From assembly GCF_003325355.1 (NCBI RefSeq), contig NZ_CP030850.1, positions 3,534,001 to 3,598,000 of the forward strand: a stretch of 64,000 nucleotides of DNA, read 5' to 3'. A model generated the notes under the pieces. That model was not told the origin of the DNA. It made no database searches and saw nothing but the letters and a program-made list of their open reading frames with translations. The DNA comes from Runella rosea (lineage in GTDB: Bacteria; Bacteroidota; Bacteroidia; Cytophagales; Spirosomataceae). This document shows, one piece after another, positions 34,310-42,584 of the stretch; the stretch's first letter is position 1, and each line of letters opens with the position of its first letter. The translations under genes and the position numbers were made by a program.

Positions 34310-34996
34310 TTATTCTCCTAAACGAAATCGTTCCAGCACTGTCGTAGTCCCCGTTTTTTGATACCAATCATTAAACACAAGCTCTAATTCGTTTACGTCA
34401 AACATCCCGAAATTTACCTCTCTGTAGGTTTTTGCTTTTTGAAGGAAATCATCCGGATGAATAAAGGGTTTTCTGAAACGAACCACCGTCGAATGGGCCG
34501 TTTGAATGGCGTAGCGTTTATCGATGGAATGTTGCAACCCAGAGTTCTGAAAGCGTTGACGCAGTCCATTGCGTATTTTTTTCAATGCATTGTCTAACGG
34601 AAAACCTTGGATAAGTAAACAACTCGGCGAAGCCGTAATGCCCCTAAACTGTATTTTAAACGATTTTTGGCCATTTATCACTTCCTGAACCAATGCCGCG
34701 TACTGGGTCGTATCAATAAGGGAAAGGCTAAAATTTTCGTAACAAGAAATAATTGACAAAATGGTCAGATGAATATCCGTGATTGGATAGTAATATTGCT
34801 CAGGTTCTGATGCTTTGAGGTTGCTGAGCATGGCTTCAATGGCTGTTCTGACCGTTAGTGGCGGTCGCGCCAGTAGCGTAATGCCCCGGCGGGAATCCAC
34901 GGGCGCGTCAATCATGGTGTCATATTCAAAATGCCCTGACTCAAACTGCTGAACCGAACGCGTCCATAACTGATGATAATGTTGTTCTAAATCCAT
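34310..34996 (-). CDS. 2H phosphoesterase-like protein (2'-5' RNA ligase superfamily)
   Basis: A 228-residue cytoplasmic protein with the two H-x-(S/T) motifs of the 2H superfamily: HLTILSI with H76/T78 and HSTVVRF with H168/T170. These histidines catalyse cyclic phosphodiester hydrolysis or ligation on RNA or nucleotides in relatives such as LigT, CpdA and yeast CPDase. The two motifs are about 90 residues apart, the usual distance. Its substrate is unknown. It lies antisense between the NtrC-type regulator and the kinase gene, diverging from the latter with only 24 bases between starts. Confidence 0.65.
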   Translation of the reverse strand: MDLEQHYHQLWTRSVQQFESGHFEYDTMIDAPVDSRRGITLLARPPLTVRTAIEAMLSNLKASEPEQYYYPITDIHLTILSIISCYENFSLSLIDTTQYAALVQEVINGQKSFKIQFRGITASPSCLLIQGFPLDNALKKIRNGLRQRFQNSGLQHSIDKRYAIQTAHSTVVRFRKPFIHPDDFLQKAKTYREVNFGMFDVNELELVFNDWYQKTGTTTVLERFRLGE

Positions 34997-35020
34997 TCAT
35001 TGGGTTTTGTGTTGTAACGC

Positions 35021-36316
35021 ATGGCTAAATATATGAAACTAAGCACCAAATTCATTTCTTTCATCATCATTATTCACTTGGTGGCGGTGGGATTATCGTT
35101 GTATATTTTCAAAAAAGAGCCACTTTTTTTCATTGCTTCTGAGGTGTTTATTCTGCTTTCGTTGTTCATTGCGTGGCAATTGTACAACGAAATGATTCAG
35201 CCGCTCAATTTACTCATGACGGGCGTAGAAGCCATCAAAGACCGTGATTTTAACGTTAAATTTCTGAAAACGGGTAAGTACGAAATGGACCGACTCATTG
35301 AAATTTACAATCAGATGATTGACCAGTTGCGTACCGAGCGCACACGGCAAGAAGAACAGCATTTTTTTCTTGAAAAACTGATTCACACCTCACCCACAGG
35401 AATCTTAATGATGGATTTTGACGAAAATATCACCGCCATCAATCCTAAAGCGCAAGCCATGCTGAGCATTCAGGCCGACGCCGTGCTACACCGTGCGCTG
35501 TCGTCGATTCAGCATCCTGTTTTGCAGGCCTTGAGTCACTTAAAAACGGGGGAGTCACGGACGATAAATTTCAACGGGTTAGAGACTTATAAATGCCAAA
35601 AGGCGCATTTTATGGATCGGGGTTTTCCACGTTATTTTATCATGCTCGAAGAACTGACGACCGAAATTCTGGCTGCCGAAAAGAACGCGTACGGCAAAGT
35701 GATTCGGATGATGGCGCACGAAGTTAATAACTCGGTCGGAGCCGTAAATTCGATTTTGGATACGACCCTTTCGTTGGAACAAAACCAACCCGACGTAACC
35801 CAAGCCCTGCAAGTAGCCCGCGACCGCAACGAAAACCTCAACCAATTTATGCGGCGTTTTGCCGACGTGGTGCGCTTGCCCATTCCGCACAAAGAGCCAC
35901 TGAACATCAGCGCTTTAGTAATGAAAACGGCGAGCCTGATGTCGTCGGTGGCCAAACGCCAACAGATTCGTTTTGAATTTAATTTCAGTGACAATGATGT
36001 GATGATTGCAGCCGACGTATCACAGATGGAACAAGTACTCATCAATGTCATCAAAAATGCCATTGAGTCCATTGAAAATGACGGGACCATTGCATTTGAA
36101 ACAACTCATCAGCCGCCTCAACTGCTGGTCATAGATACTGGAAAAGGTATCCCGAAAGGTATTGAAGAGCAGTTATTCAGCCCTTTTTTCTCCACCAAAC
36201 GCAACGGGCAGGGCGTCGGTCTTACGCTCATTCGGGAGATTCTGGTCAACCACGGGTTCGGGCTTTCACTCCACACCGAGCAAGAAGGAAAGACGGTGTT
36301 TCGGGTGCGGTTTTGA
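35021..36316 (+). CDS. NtrB-type sensor histidine kinase
   Basis: A 431-residue membrane kinase with two TM helices (FISFIIIIHLVAVGLSLYIF and FIASEVFILLSLFIAWQL), a HAMP-like linker (50-105), a PAS region (about 120-215) and a kinase core: phospho-acceptor H233 in MMAHEVNNSVGAV, N-box VIKNAIESI, G1 VIDTGKGIP and G2 NGQGVGLTL. The periplasmic loop is only a few residues, so the stimulus is likely sensed in the membrane or via PAS. It is the probable partner of the NtrC-type regulator at 32861, despite the intervening antisense gene. Confidence 0.93.
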   Translation: MAKYMKLSTKFISFIIIIHLVAVGLSLYIFKKEPLFFIASEVFILLSLFIAWQLYNEMIQPLNLLMTGVEAIKDRDFNVKFLKTGKYEMDRLIEIYNQMIDQLRTERTRQEEQHFFLEKLIHTSPTGILMMDFDENITAINPKAQAMLSIQADAVLHRALSSIQHPVLQALSHLKTGESRTINFNGLETYKCQKAHFMDRGFPRYFIMLEELTTEILAAEKNAYGKVIRMMAHEVNNSVGAVNSILDTTLSLEQNQPDVTQALQVARDRNENLNQFMRRFADVVRLPIPHKEPLNISALVMKTASLMSSVAKRQQIRFEFNFSDNDVMIAADVSQMEQVLINVIKNAIESIENDGTIAFETTHQPPQLLVIDTGKGIPKGIEEQLFSPFFSTKRNGQGVGLTLIREILVNHGFGLSLHTEQEGKTVFRVRF

Positions 36317-36338
36317 GGCGTGAAGAGATTGCTTTTTG

Positions 36339-36630
36339 CTACAATTTTAAGTTTTTAGGGTCGCGTCGCGTGTCAAATACAGCGCATATCTGAACCACAT
36401 TATGCTCGAAACTGTAGATTATCTTGTAATTTCCTTCGACCACAAATCGGTAGCTGCGTCGATGTGAGGGCATTTCCTGAATAGAGCTGGAATCGGGAAA
36501 TTGTGCCAATTGACGCGCTCTTTCCATGATATTTTCAATGACCCTATCGGCTTTGGGCTGGCCAATAAACTCTTCAATTTCAAGCAGATCGTCAAAAAGC
36601 GGCATTCGTCCAAATGACTTGAGGATTCAT
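36339..36630 (-). pseudogene. RelE/ParE-family toxin, frameshifted near the start
   Basis: The ATG at 36630 overlaps the antitoxin stop in ATGA and starts MNPQVIWTNAAF, a typical ParE beta strand, then hits TGA. One base less in the T5 run (A-run 36594-36598 on plus) would continue into FDDLLEIEEFIGQPKADR and on through the remaining ParE body (EMPSHRRSYRFVVEGNYKIIYSF, VFDTRRDP), giving 96 residues, the normal family length. As read, the body can only start at an internal ATG at 36605 (88 residues), lacking the first strand. So the toxin is probably inactivated, or the run holds a sequencing error or phase-variable site. Confidence 0.8.
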
Positions 36631-36878
36631 TGAACGGCGCGTTTTTTCTTAAAAAACTCCTCCACTTCCTGTTGGCTCATTACTCGGCCTTCTTTACTGT
36701 CCGTTTCCGCTTTGTCAAGTTTATCGGATAGCTGTTTGGGAGTCATGAGTTGTAAATAGTTTTTGGCGCGTTTTTGGCGTTCACGTCGTAAAAGAGACGT
36801 AAGCTTGAGCAGAACCTCTTCGTCGTTGACACGAAGATATTCCGACAAAAAGGCCAATTTATGTGCTTGAATGTCCAT
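36627..36878 (-). CDS. Antitoxin-like protein partnering ParE
   Basis: The ATG at 36878 gives 83 residues starting MDIQAHKLAFLSEYLRVNDE, a common opening of small Bacteroidota antitoxins; ATG at 36902 is an alternative. The middle (EEVLLKLTSLLRRERQKR) and basic residues suggest a helical DNA-binding/dimer part, and the C-terminal SQQEVEEFFKKKRAV would wrap the toxin. Its stop codon overlaps the toxin's start by the ATGA sequence, which indicates translational coupling. It would repress its own operon and neutralise the toxin, although the toxin frame is now broken. Confidence 0.65.
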   Translation of the reverse strand: MDIQAHKLAFLSEYLRVNDEEVLLKLTSLLRRERQKRAKNYLQLMTPKQLSDKLDKAETDSKEGRVMSQQEVEEFFKKKRAVQ

Positions 36879-37010
36879 AATGACCAAACGTTTTTCCTGC
36901 ATAACAAAGATAAGGCATTTTTGTGCTTTCCTCAACTTCTCGAAACAGGCACTTGGCATAGATTCCGTATTTCTTCCTAACTTTGAACAAACGCAAACCC
37001 TATTGAAGGC

Positions 37011-38507
37011 ATGGATAAGCAAAAATTGCCATTGCAGCTTTTACGATATTTAAAAGAGATAGAAGAAAGAATAAAGTCTTCACAAATTGAATTGGAAGTT
37101 ATTTCTAACGAAACCTATTTTCTTTTAATAAGGTCCAGAAAATATTCTGATTTCTTTTTTAATCTAAGCTGGAAGAATCAAAATAATAGCATTACGTTAT
37201 CAGCAGAAGTTTATCCAGCGTCACCAACAGGAGACGTTAGTAGATTTAATTTTGAAGGTAGTGCGATACCACATATAGACAATTGGCTTTCTTATGTTAA
37301 AGAGTATGATGATATTGATATAGGTTCACTCTTCCCGATTGAAAACTCTCTCCAACCCGAAGAAGATATTTTTGAAGAAAAAGATAAGATCCTTCCTTAT
37401 TGCCTTCAAAGACTCTCAGTAGAAAATTTTCAAGGAATTAAACATGCTACCATTGAGAACTTGCCTGTAGATACGCAGTGGGTATTTTTGGTGGGAGAAA
37501 ATGGGTTTGGAAAATCCACTGTTTTACAGTCAATTCTGTTGGGACTTCATGGTAGCAAAGATGGGAGTTACGAAGTTGTTCAGAATCAGTATATTAGAAT
37601 ACGGGTGCAGTATAAGAGCGACAAAGAAAACTTTTTCAATGATTGTTGGAGGAATCCACACCCACTTACACATTTGGCCGCTTATGGGCCATCGCGCCTC
37701 AATCTTCAAGCTGATGCTACTTTGAGTGATGAGGCTCGTAAAAGTTCAGTGACCTACAGTCTTTTCAATTCTGACGGAGCATTGCTCAACATTGAAGCAA
37801 AATTGAAGGATTGGCTTCTGCAAAAAGACAAAAAGCGCTTTGAATTGGTAAAAAAAGCCTTTTTGAAACTGATTCCTTACCTGTCGGATATGCGGTTGAA
37901 CGAATCAACCAGCCAAATCGAATACCTTGAAAAAGACATTATTGACGGTACGGAAACCTACGAACCTTTGCCTTATCAAAAATTAGCGTCGGGATTTCGG
38001 GCTATCATTGGGTTGGCCGGTGATATGATTGTGCGGCTTTCAAATGCTCAGCCTACCATCAAAGACCCTGCTCAATTGAAAGGAATTGTCCTCATTGATG
38101 AGTTGGATTTGCATTGGCACCCTAAACTCCAAAAACAGATTCCGCAGTTGTTTTCGGGTGTTTTTCCCAAAGTACAGTTTATTGTTTCCACCCACAGTCC
38201 TATTCCGCTGCTGGGTGCGCCACACAATTCGGTCGTGCTGAAAGTAACGCGCACCAAAGAGGAAGGCGTGAAGATAGAGCGCGTGGACATTGACCTTAAA
38301 TACCTCACCCCCAATCTGATATTGACGTCGGGGATTTTTGACATGGACGATGTGCTTTCGGTTGAAAACGACGACCTCACCAAAACCCGAACTGAGGATA
38401 CATTTGAAGAAATGAAACATAACGACGAAGTGGAAGATTATTTGGCTGAATTTGAAAAAAGTAATCGTCAGTTTCCCGATGAATTGTTTGAACCCAAAGC
38501 CAATTAG
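37011..38507 (+). CDS. Septu-like AAA/ABC-type ATPase (PtuA-like)
   Basis: A 498-residue ATPase. Walker A GENGFGKST is at 162-170, an ABC-like signature ASGFR at 326-330, Walker B VLIDELDLHWHP at 360-371 and the switch STHSP at 393-397, the architecture of OLD/PtuA-like DNA-repair and defence ATPases. Residues 1-130 form a separate domain of unknown kind. It is followed after nine bases by an HNH nuclease, as in the Septu anti-phage system, and preceded by a toxin-antitoxin pair. The N-terminal third is markedly A/T-rich compared with the C-terminal half, suggesting transfer or domain replacement. Confidence 0.72.
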   Translation: MDKQKLPLQLLRYLKEIEERIKSSQIELEVISNETYFLLIRSRKYSDFFFNLSWKNQNNSITLSAEVYPASPTGDVSRFNFEGSAIPHIDNWLSYVKEYDDIDIGSLFPIENSLQPEEDIFEEKDKILPYCLQRLSVENFQGIKHATIENLPVDTQWVFLVGENGFGKSTVLQSILLGLHGSKDGSYEVVQNQYIRIRVQYKSDKENFFNDCWRNPHPLTHLAAYGPSRLNLQADATLSDEARKSSVTYSLFNSDGALLNIEAKLKDWLLQKDKKRFELVKKAFLKLIPYLSDMRLNESTSQIEYLEKDIIDGTETYEPLPYQKLASGFRAIIGLAGDMIVRLSNAQPTIKDPAQLKGIVLIDELDLHWHPKLQKQIPQLFSGVFPKVQFIVSTHSPIPLLGAPHNSVVLKVTRTKEEGVKIERVDIDLKYLTPNLILTSGIFDMDDVLSVENDDLTKTRTEDTFEEMKHNDEVEDYLAEFEKSNRQFPDELFEPKAN

Positions 38508-38516
38508 TCGTTGTGT

Positions 38517-39383
38517 ATGATTAGCGTCAAAAAAGATTTTACCGTTGTTCCTGCCACCTTGGATACTGCCGAGCGTACCGCGTTGATTACGTTATCTTTG
38601 ACCGAGAAAAACAAGCATGATTTTAAATCGAAAGTCTATCGTGACGGTACATTAAAGGCACTTGAGGAACTCTATCATCACAAGTGCGGCTACTGTGAAA
38701 CCGATACAACGGCAGGCGCTCCGATGCAGGTAGAGCATTATCGGCCCAAAGCTAAAATCACGAAAGAAGCCACCCACGAAGGTTACTATTGGGTGGCCTA
38801 TGAATGGAGCAATCTCCTGTTGAGCTGCGCCAAATGCAACAATAAAAAACGCAATCATTTTCCAATAACGGGAACGAGAGTGGTTACTCCTTCACTTAAT
38901 GCGGCAGGCTTGCCCGATGATGACCACCGATTGGCGAACTCTACGGTTTTTCAGCAGGAACAAGCCTTACTGCTTCATCCTGAAATAGACGCTGTTGAAG
39001 AGTTTTTCATTTTCAAACCCGATGGAAGAATCGAAGCGTTGAATGATAACCCAAGGGCGTTGGAAACCATAAAAATATGCGGGCTGAATCGAAATGAATT
39101 GGTTGTCAAACGATTAAAAGTATTAAATGAACTGTTGGATGCAATCCAGTTAGAACTTAAAGACCTTGCAACCGGAACGATTAAGGCTGATGAGGCACGT
39201 CATGGGATAAAACGAATCTTCGAAAAACTCTTTTCCCTTCAAAAGGCTGATAACCAATACTCTCGCTTTGGGTATTTTATGTATGCCAAGTTTGATAAAT
39301 TTTTTACAGAACGTATTCCCTCCGATCTGCAAAGAGATGCTGTAAAGAAGTTGTTTCAGTTGTTCCTGAAAAATCAATTATAA
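38517..39383 (+). CDS. HNH endonuclease, PtuB-like effector
   Basis: The ATG at 38517 gives 288 residues. The HNH/zinc region has C57 and C60 in CGYC, then VEHYRPK with H74, a C104-x-x-C107 pair (CAKCNNKK) and H114, which is the pattern of the retron Ec78/Septu PtuB family (TIGR02646-like). The C-terminal half (about 150-288) is helical and lacks a known motif. The family cuts DNA after activation by the associated ATPase. Direct linkage to the PtuA-like ATPase supports a type I Septu defence pair. No retron reverse transcriptase is visible nearby. Confidence 0.75.
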   Translation: MISVKKDFTVVPATLDTAERTALITLSLTEKNKHDFKSKVYRDGTLKALEELYHHKCGYCETDTTAGAPMQVEHYRPKAKITKEATHEGYYWVAYEWSNLLLSCAKCNNKKRNHFPITGTRVVTPSLNAAGLPDDDHRLANSTVFQQEQALLLHPEIDAVEEFFIFKPDGRIEALNDNPRALETIKICGLNRNELVVKRLKVLNELLDAIQLELKDLATGTIKADEARHGIKRIFEKLFSLQKADNQYSRFGYFMYAKFDKFFTERIPSDLQRDAVKKLFQLFLKNQL

Positions 39384-39417
39384 ATTAGTGGGTAAGTTTC
39401 CCAAAATTACAACCAAC

Positions 39418-40470
39418 TCACTTCAACGACCTGATCCACTCCCTCACCAGCGCTACGCCTTCGGTGTGGGTAGTTTTTCGGCCCAGTTCGGGCATCATTT
39501 CGCCAGGGTCAGTGGATTCCATTCGGTACAGTAAAATGGATTTTTCGGGTTGGCCGGGTACGATGCTGTATTGTCGTCCGCCAGAGCCTCTGCCTGCGGC
39601 TACAGGCGCTTTCATTATGCCCAATTTTGTTAGATCGGTTTCGTCGTAATTTAACATCAGGCCCGAGGTTTTGGCGGGGCCTTCGTTTCGGTGGCAGTGC
39701 GCACAGTTAATGTCCAGCCACGCTCGGGCGCGCGCCTCTAAGGAGCCGCTGGCGGGGTCGTTCCAGACGGGCGCTTTGGGCACTTGGGCCAGGGCAGGAA
39801 GTCCCGTCAAAAGCCCTGTTTTTTGCCAATGAACCAATTGGTTTTCTTTTTCGCCGTATTCAAAATCACCATTCAATTGCCTTGCCGACGGCCCGATGGG
39901 CTGCATTTTTTCATTTTGATTATGGCAGCCTTTGCACTGATTGAGGTTGGGCATGGCGTACTGAATCGTGCGTTTTTTGCCATCAGAATGAATCCAGCTC
40001 ACTTCTTTGGTTTCTCCAGCTACTTCGAGGTAAGCGTCGGTTTGGTCATCATTCCAAACGTATTCCAGTGCTTTCCAACCCGATTCTTCGTGAATTAACA
40101 ACCGGGTTTCCATGATGCGCCGCCCTGCGGCGGGGTTGCGAAAGTCGTTGGGATAATAAAAGGTCTTAATGATGGTGGTTCCGACGGGAAAGTCGAGTAC
40201 ACCGTCAGCATTATAGGCTACGGTTGTGCCCGCAGGAAGTTTTACGAATCGCAATTTTTCGGCATAGTCAGAAAACAGCGGCGTATTAAGTTGGTAAGGC
40301 ACAACCCCTTCGGCGGGAAGTTGGTCGGCGATTTTGCCTTGAAAAAATCCGTATTCCGAAAGATTCTCTTTAGGGGCAAAAGTGGTGCTATCCTTCAAAG
40401 GGGGTGTTTTTCGAAATGAAAAAGTAATGGCAATTGACAAGACAAAAAAGGCAAACGAAAACAGTTTCAT
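39418..40470 (-). CDS. SO2930-family diheme c-type cytochrome
   Basis: A 350-residue exported protein with signal peptide (to about residue 18) and two heme c motifs, CKGCH at 179-183 and CAHCH at 256-260. The N-terminal half has the conserved block FSDYAEKLRFVKLPAG and RRIMETRLLIHEESGW; the family usually accompanies parallel beta-helix or PQQ proteins in Bacteroidota and Proteobacteria. It probably carries electrons in the periplasm. No helix-repeat partner is adjacent here. A likely nearby donor is the PQQ-type dehydrogenase at 42585, but they are separated by two genes. Confidence 0.85.
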   Translation of the reverse strand: MKLFSFAFFVLSIAITFSFRKTPPLKDSTTFAPKENLSEYGFFQGKIADQLPAEGVVPYQLNTPLFSDYAEKLRFVKLPAGTTVAYNADGVLDFPVGTTIIKTFYYPNDFRNPAAGRRIMETRLLIHEESGWKALEYVWNDDQTDAYLEVAGETKEVSWIHSDGKKRTIQYAMPNLNQCKGCHNQNEKMQPIGPSARQLNGDFEYGEKENQLVHWQKTGLLTGLPALAQVPKAPVWNDPASGSLEARARAWLDINCAHCHRNEGPAKTSGLMLNYDETDLTKLGIMKAPVAAGRGSGGRQYSIVPGQPEKSILLYRMESTDPGEMMPELGRKTTHTEGVALVREWIRSLK

Positions 40471-40539
40471 TGTTGAATAACGAATTTTGAATGATGGCGA
40501 ATGACGACTTCTTACATCCTACCTCTGACTCCTTACCAC

Positions 40540-41634
40540 TTATTCCTCGAGCATTGAAGGCGGAATCGGGAGTTTGACGGGCTTACCGTCTTCAGCTTCT
40601 CCGAGCAAATACCCGAAAGGTTTGAGGGCATCGACCGAATCAAATATTACTTTCAAAATGGCAGTCATCGGCAGGGCCAATATCAAGCCAGAGACTCCCC
40701 ACAATTGCCCGCCTAAAATCAATACAATCATGGCCGCTAAGGGGTTGACGCTGACCTTAGAACCCACGATGTAAGGCGTTATAAAATTGCCTTCTAAAAT
40801 CTGGATTACCCCAAAAACACCTAAAACGCCCAACGCATACATCGGGGAATCGAGCGCTACCAACGCCATCAGCGCTGGTAGCAGCGAGCCAATCATTAGC
40901 CCAATGTAAGGAATGAGTAATAAGCAAGAGGCAAAAAAACCGAAGAAGATTGCGTGTGGTACGCCTAAAAGCAACAACCCAGCCGAGTTCATGACGCCCA
41001 CAATCAAAATCACTGAAACTAAGCCAACCAAGTAGCCCTGTACGACCTCATAAATTCGCCGAATGGCCTGATCGACGCGGCGTTTGTGGCGGCTGTTGAA
41101 TGCCTTGTAGAAAAATCGTCGAAAAAAATCACGGTACAACAGGAAAAAGAAGACAAACAAGGGCACCAACGCCGCCGATGCAAGCGTGCCAGTAGTGGTA
41201 GCCACGGCGCCTGTTAACGTGGACGCACTGTTTTTGAGGGCTTCGGTCAGATACTTGCGGCCTTCGGTGAGTTGCTTGCGGCGGCTCATGCCAAAGTTGT
41301 CCGACAAGAAGTCTTGCCCTTGGTCAATCCAGAAATTGGCTTTTTTCTCCAAACGCGGTAATTCCTCTCCAAAACTGATGATTTGAACAGACGCGACGTA
41401 TATTAAGCCGACCAAAACTGCAAAGAACAAGATTAAACTAAAGGAAATCGCCGCAATACGCGGAATACGCCAGCGTTCCAGTAAGGCGCAAATAGGGTAC
41501 AACAACACCGCAAAAAGGACCGAGAATGTAAGGGGAACCAAAGTCTCTCGGAGTACGTAAAGAATGTAAACGATGATAACGCCCGAGAGCAACCACCCAG
41601 CGAGGCGAACGGAAAATGGAAACGACTTTTGCAT
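40540..41634 (-). CDS. AI-2E family transporter
   Basis: A 364-residue polytopic protein with about eight TM helices. It matches the AI-2E (YhhQ/TqsA/UPF0118) family through the N-terminal tandem TM helices, a long amphipathic loop (LSFGEELPRLEKKANFWID) and the C-terminal PLAAMIVLILGGQLWGVSGLILALPMTAILKVIFD, where GGxxxGxxGxxLAxP is characteristic. Members export small molecules (autoinducer-2, Na+/H+) but their roles differ and the substrate cannot be set here. Confidence 0.88.
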   Translation of the reverse strand: MQKSFPFSVRLAGWLLSGVIIVYILYVLRETLVPLTFSVLFAVLLYPICALLERWRIPRIAAISFSLILFFAVLVGLIYVASVQIISFGEELPRLEKKANFWIDQGQDFLSDNFGMSRRKQLTEGRKYLTEALKNSASTLTGAVATTTGTLASAALVPLFVFFFLLYRDFFRRFFYKAFNSRHKRRVDQAIRRIYEVVQGYLVGLVSVILIVGVMNSAGLLLLGVPHAIFFGFFASCLLLIPYIGLMIGSLLPALMALVALDSPMYALGVLGVFGVIQILEGNFITPYIVGSKVSVNPLAAMIVLILGGQLWGVSGLILALPMTAILKVIFDSVDALKPFGYLLGEAEDGKPVKLPIPPSMLEE

Positions 41635-41716
41635 GTTTTAAGAAGGTGTAAAAGCCAAATGGCACGAAAATTTAGGAATAAACCAGACGAAACAACCAAA
41701 AAATCGAAATTTTATT

Positions 41717-42568
41717 ATGCATAAACTGATTTGGTGGGCTTTTACGCTGCGAGTGGCTTTGTGTGACTGTCATAATGAGAAAAAAAATGTTGGATTTGTC
41801 AATGGGAAAAGCGTCTATGAAATGGTCAAAATCGGCCAGCTTCCTCCCGACCTTCGGGAAACCTCGGGCTTAGCATTGGGCCGAGAAGCTCGGACTTTTT
41901 GGACCCACAATGACGGGGATAATCCCGCTGAGCTCTACGAAGTAAACGACGAAGGGAAGGTGAAAACGGTGCTAAAATTGCCCCAGTTTAAGAATATCGA
42001 CTGGGAAGATTTGGCACAGGATACCAAAGGGAATCTCTATATCGCTGATTTGGGCAATAATGCCAACCAACGTAGAGACCTTGTAATCCACAAAATTAAC
42101 CCCAATGAGTTGAATAAATATGAGGCCATCCGCGTGGCTTATGCCGACCAAAAAGCATTTCCACCGCCTTCGGCTGAGCAAAATTTTGATTGCGAGGCTA
42201 CCGTTTGGCACCAAAATAAATTGTATTTGTTCTCTAAAAACCGCAGTACGACTAACCGCAACGTAAGGATGTACGCTGTACCCGATAGCGCAGGCACTTA
42301 CAAAGTTGCGCCCATCGACAGCGTGTACAGCAAAGCCATGGTGACAGCGGCTGATGTAAGTCCCGACGGAAAAACACTGGTGCTACTAACCTACGGAAAA
42401 CTCTTATTTTTTGACGTGAGCCAAGGCATGAATTTCCGGAAGCCATTGTACTGCTTAAAGTTTGCCCAAGGACAAACCGAGGCCATTGTCTTTATTAACA
42501 ACGAAGATTTTATCCTGACCAATGAGCAGAAAGGCGAGATGTTTTTGGGGAGTAAAAAAAGACTTTGA
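41717..42568 (+). CDS. Beta-propeller-like exported protein, unassigned
   Basis: A 283-residue protein with an N-terminal hydrophobic segment (LIWWAFTLRVAL) that may be a signal peptide or lipoprotein signal, though the lipobox is not canonical. The body has repeats of the kind VKTVLKLPQFKNIDWEDLAQD, GNLYIADLGNNANQRRDLVIHKI and TVWHQNKLYLFSKNRS, which suggest a beta-propeller like SdiA-regulated or esterase-like phytase families. It lies next to a PQQ-type dehydrogenase but converges with it. Function unknown. Confidence 0.6.
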   Translation: MHKLIWWAFTLRVALCDCHNEKKNVGFVNGKSVYEMVKIGQLPPDLRETSGLALGREARTFWTHNDGDNPAELYEVNDEGKVKTVLKLPQFKNIDWEDLAQDTKGNLYIADLGNNANQRRDLVIHKINPNELNKYEAIRVAYADQKAFPPPSAEQNFDCEATVWHQNKLYLFSKNRSTTNRNVRMYAVPDSAGTYKVAPIDSVYSKAMVTAADVSPDGKTLVLLTYGKLLFFDVSQGMNFRKPLYCLKFAQGQTEAIVFINNEDFILTNEQKGEMFLGSKKRL

Positions 42569-42584
42569 AACGCATCCCGCATCC

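Noticed and set aside
36419-36613. A 64-residue frame overlapping the toxin gene
   Set aside because: It is an out-of-frame shadow; the ParE-like sequence is in the other frame and its codon pattern is better.
38517-39383. Retron with reverse transcriptase next to the HNH gene
   Set aside because: No reverse transcriptase motif (xxDD) or msr/msd-like structure was found on either side of the ATPase/HNH pair.
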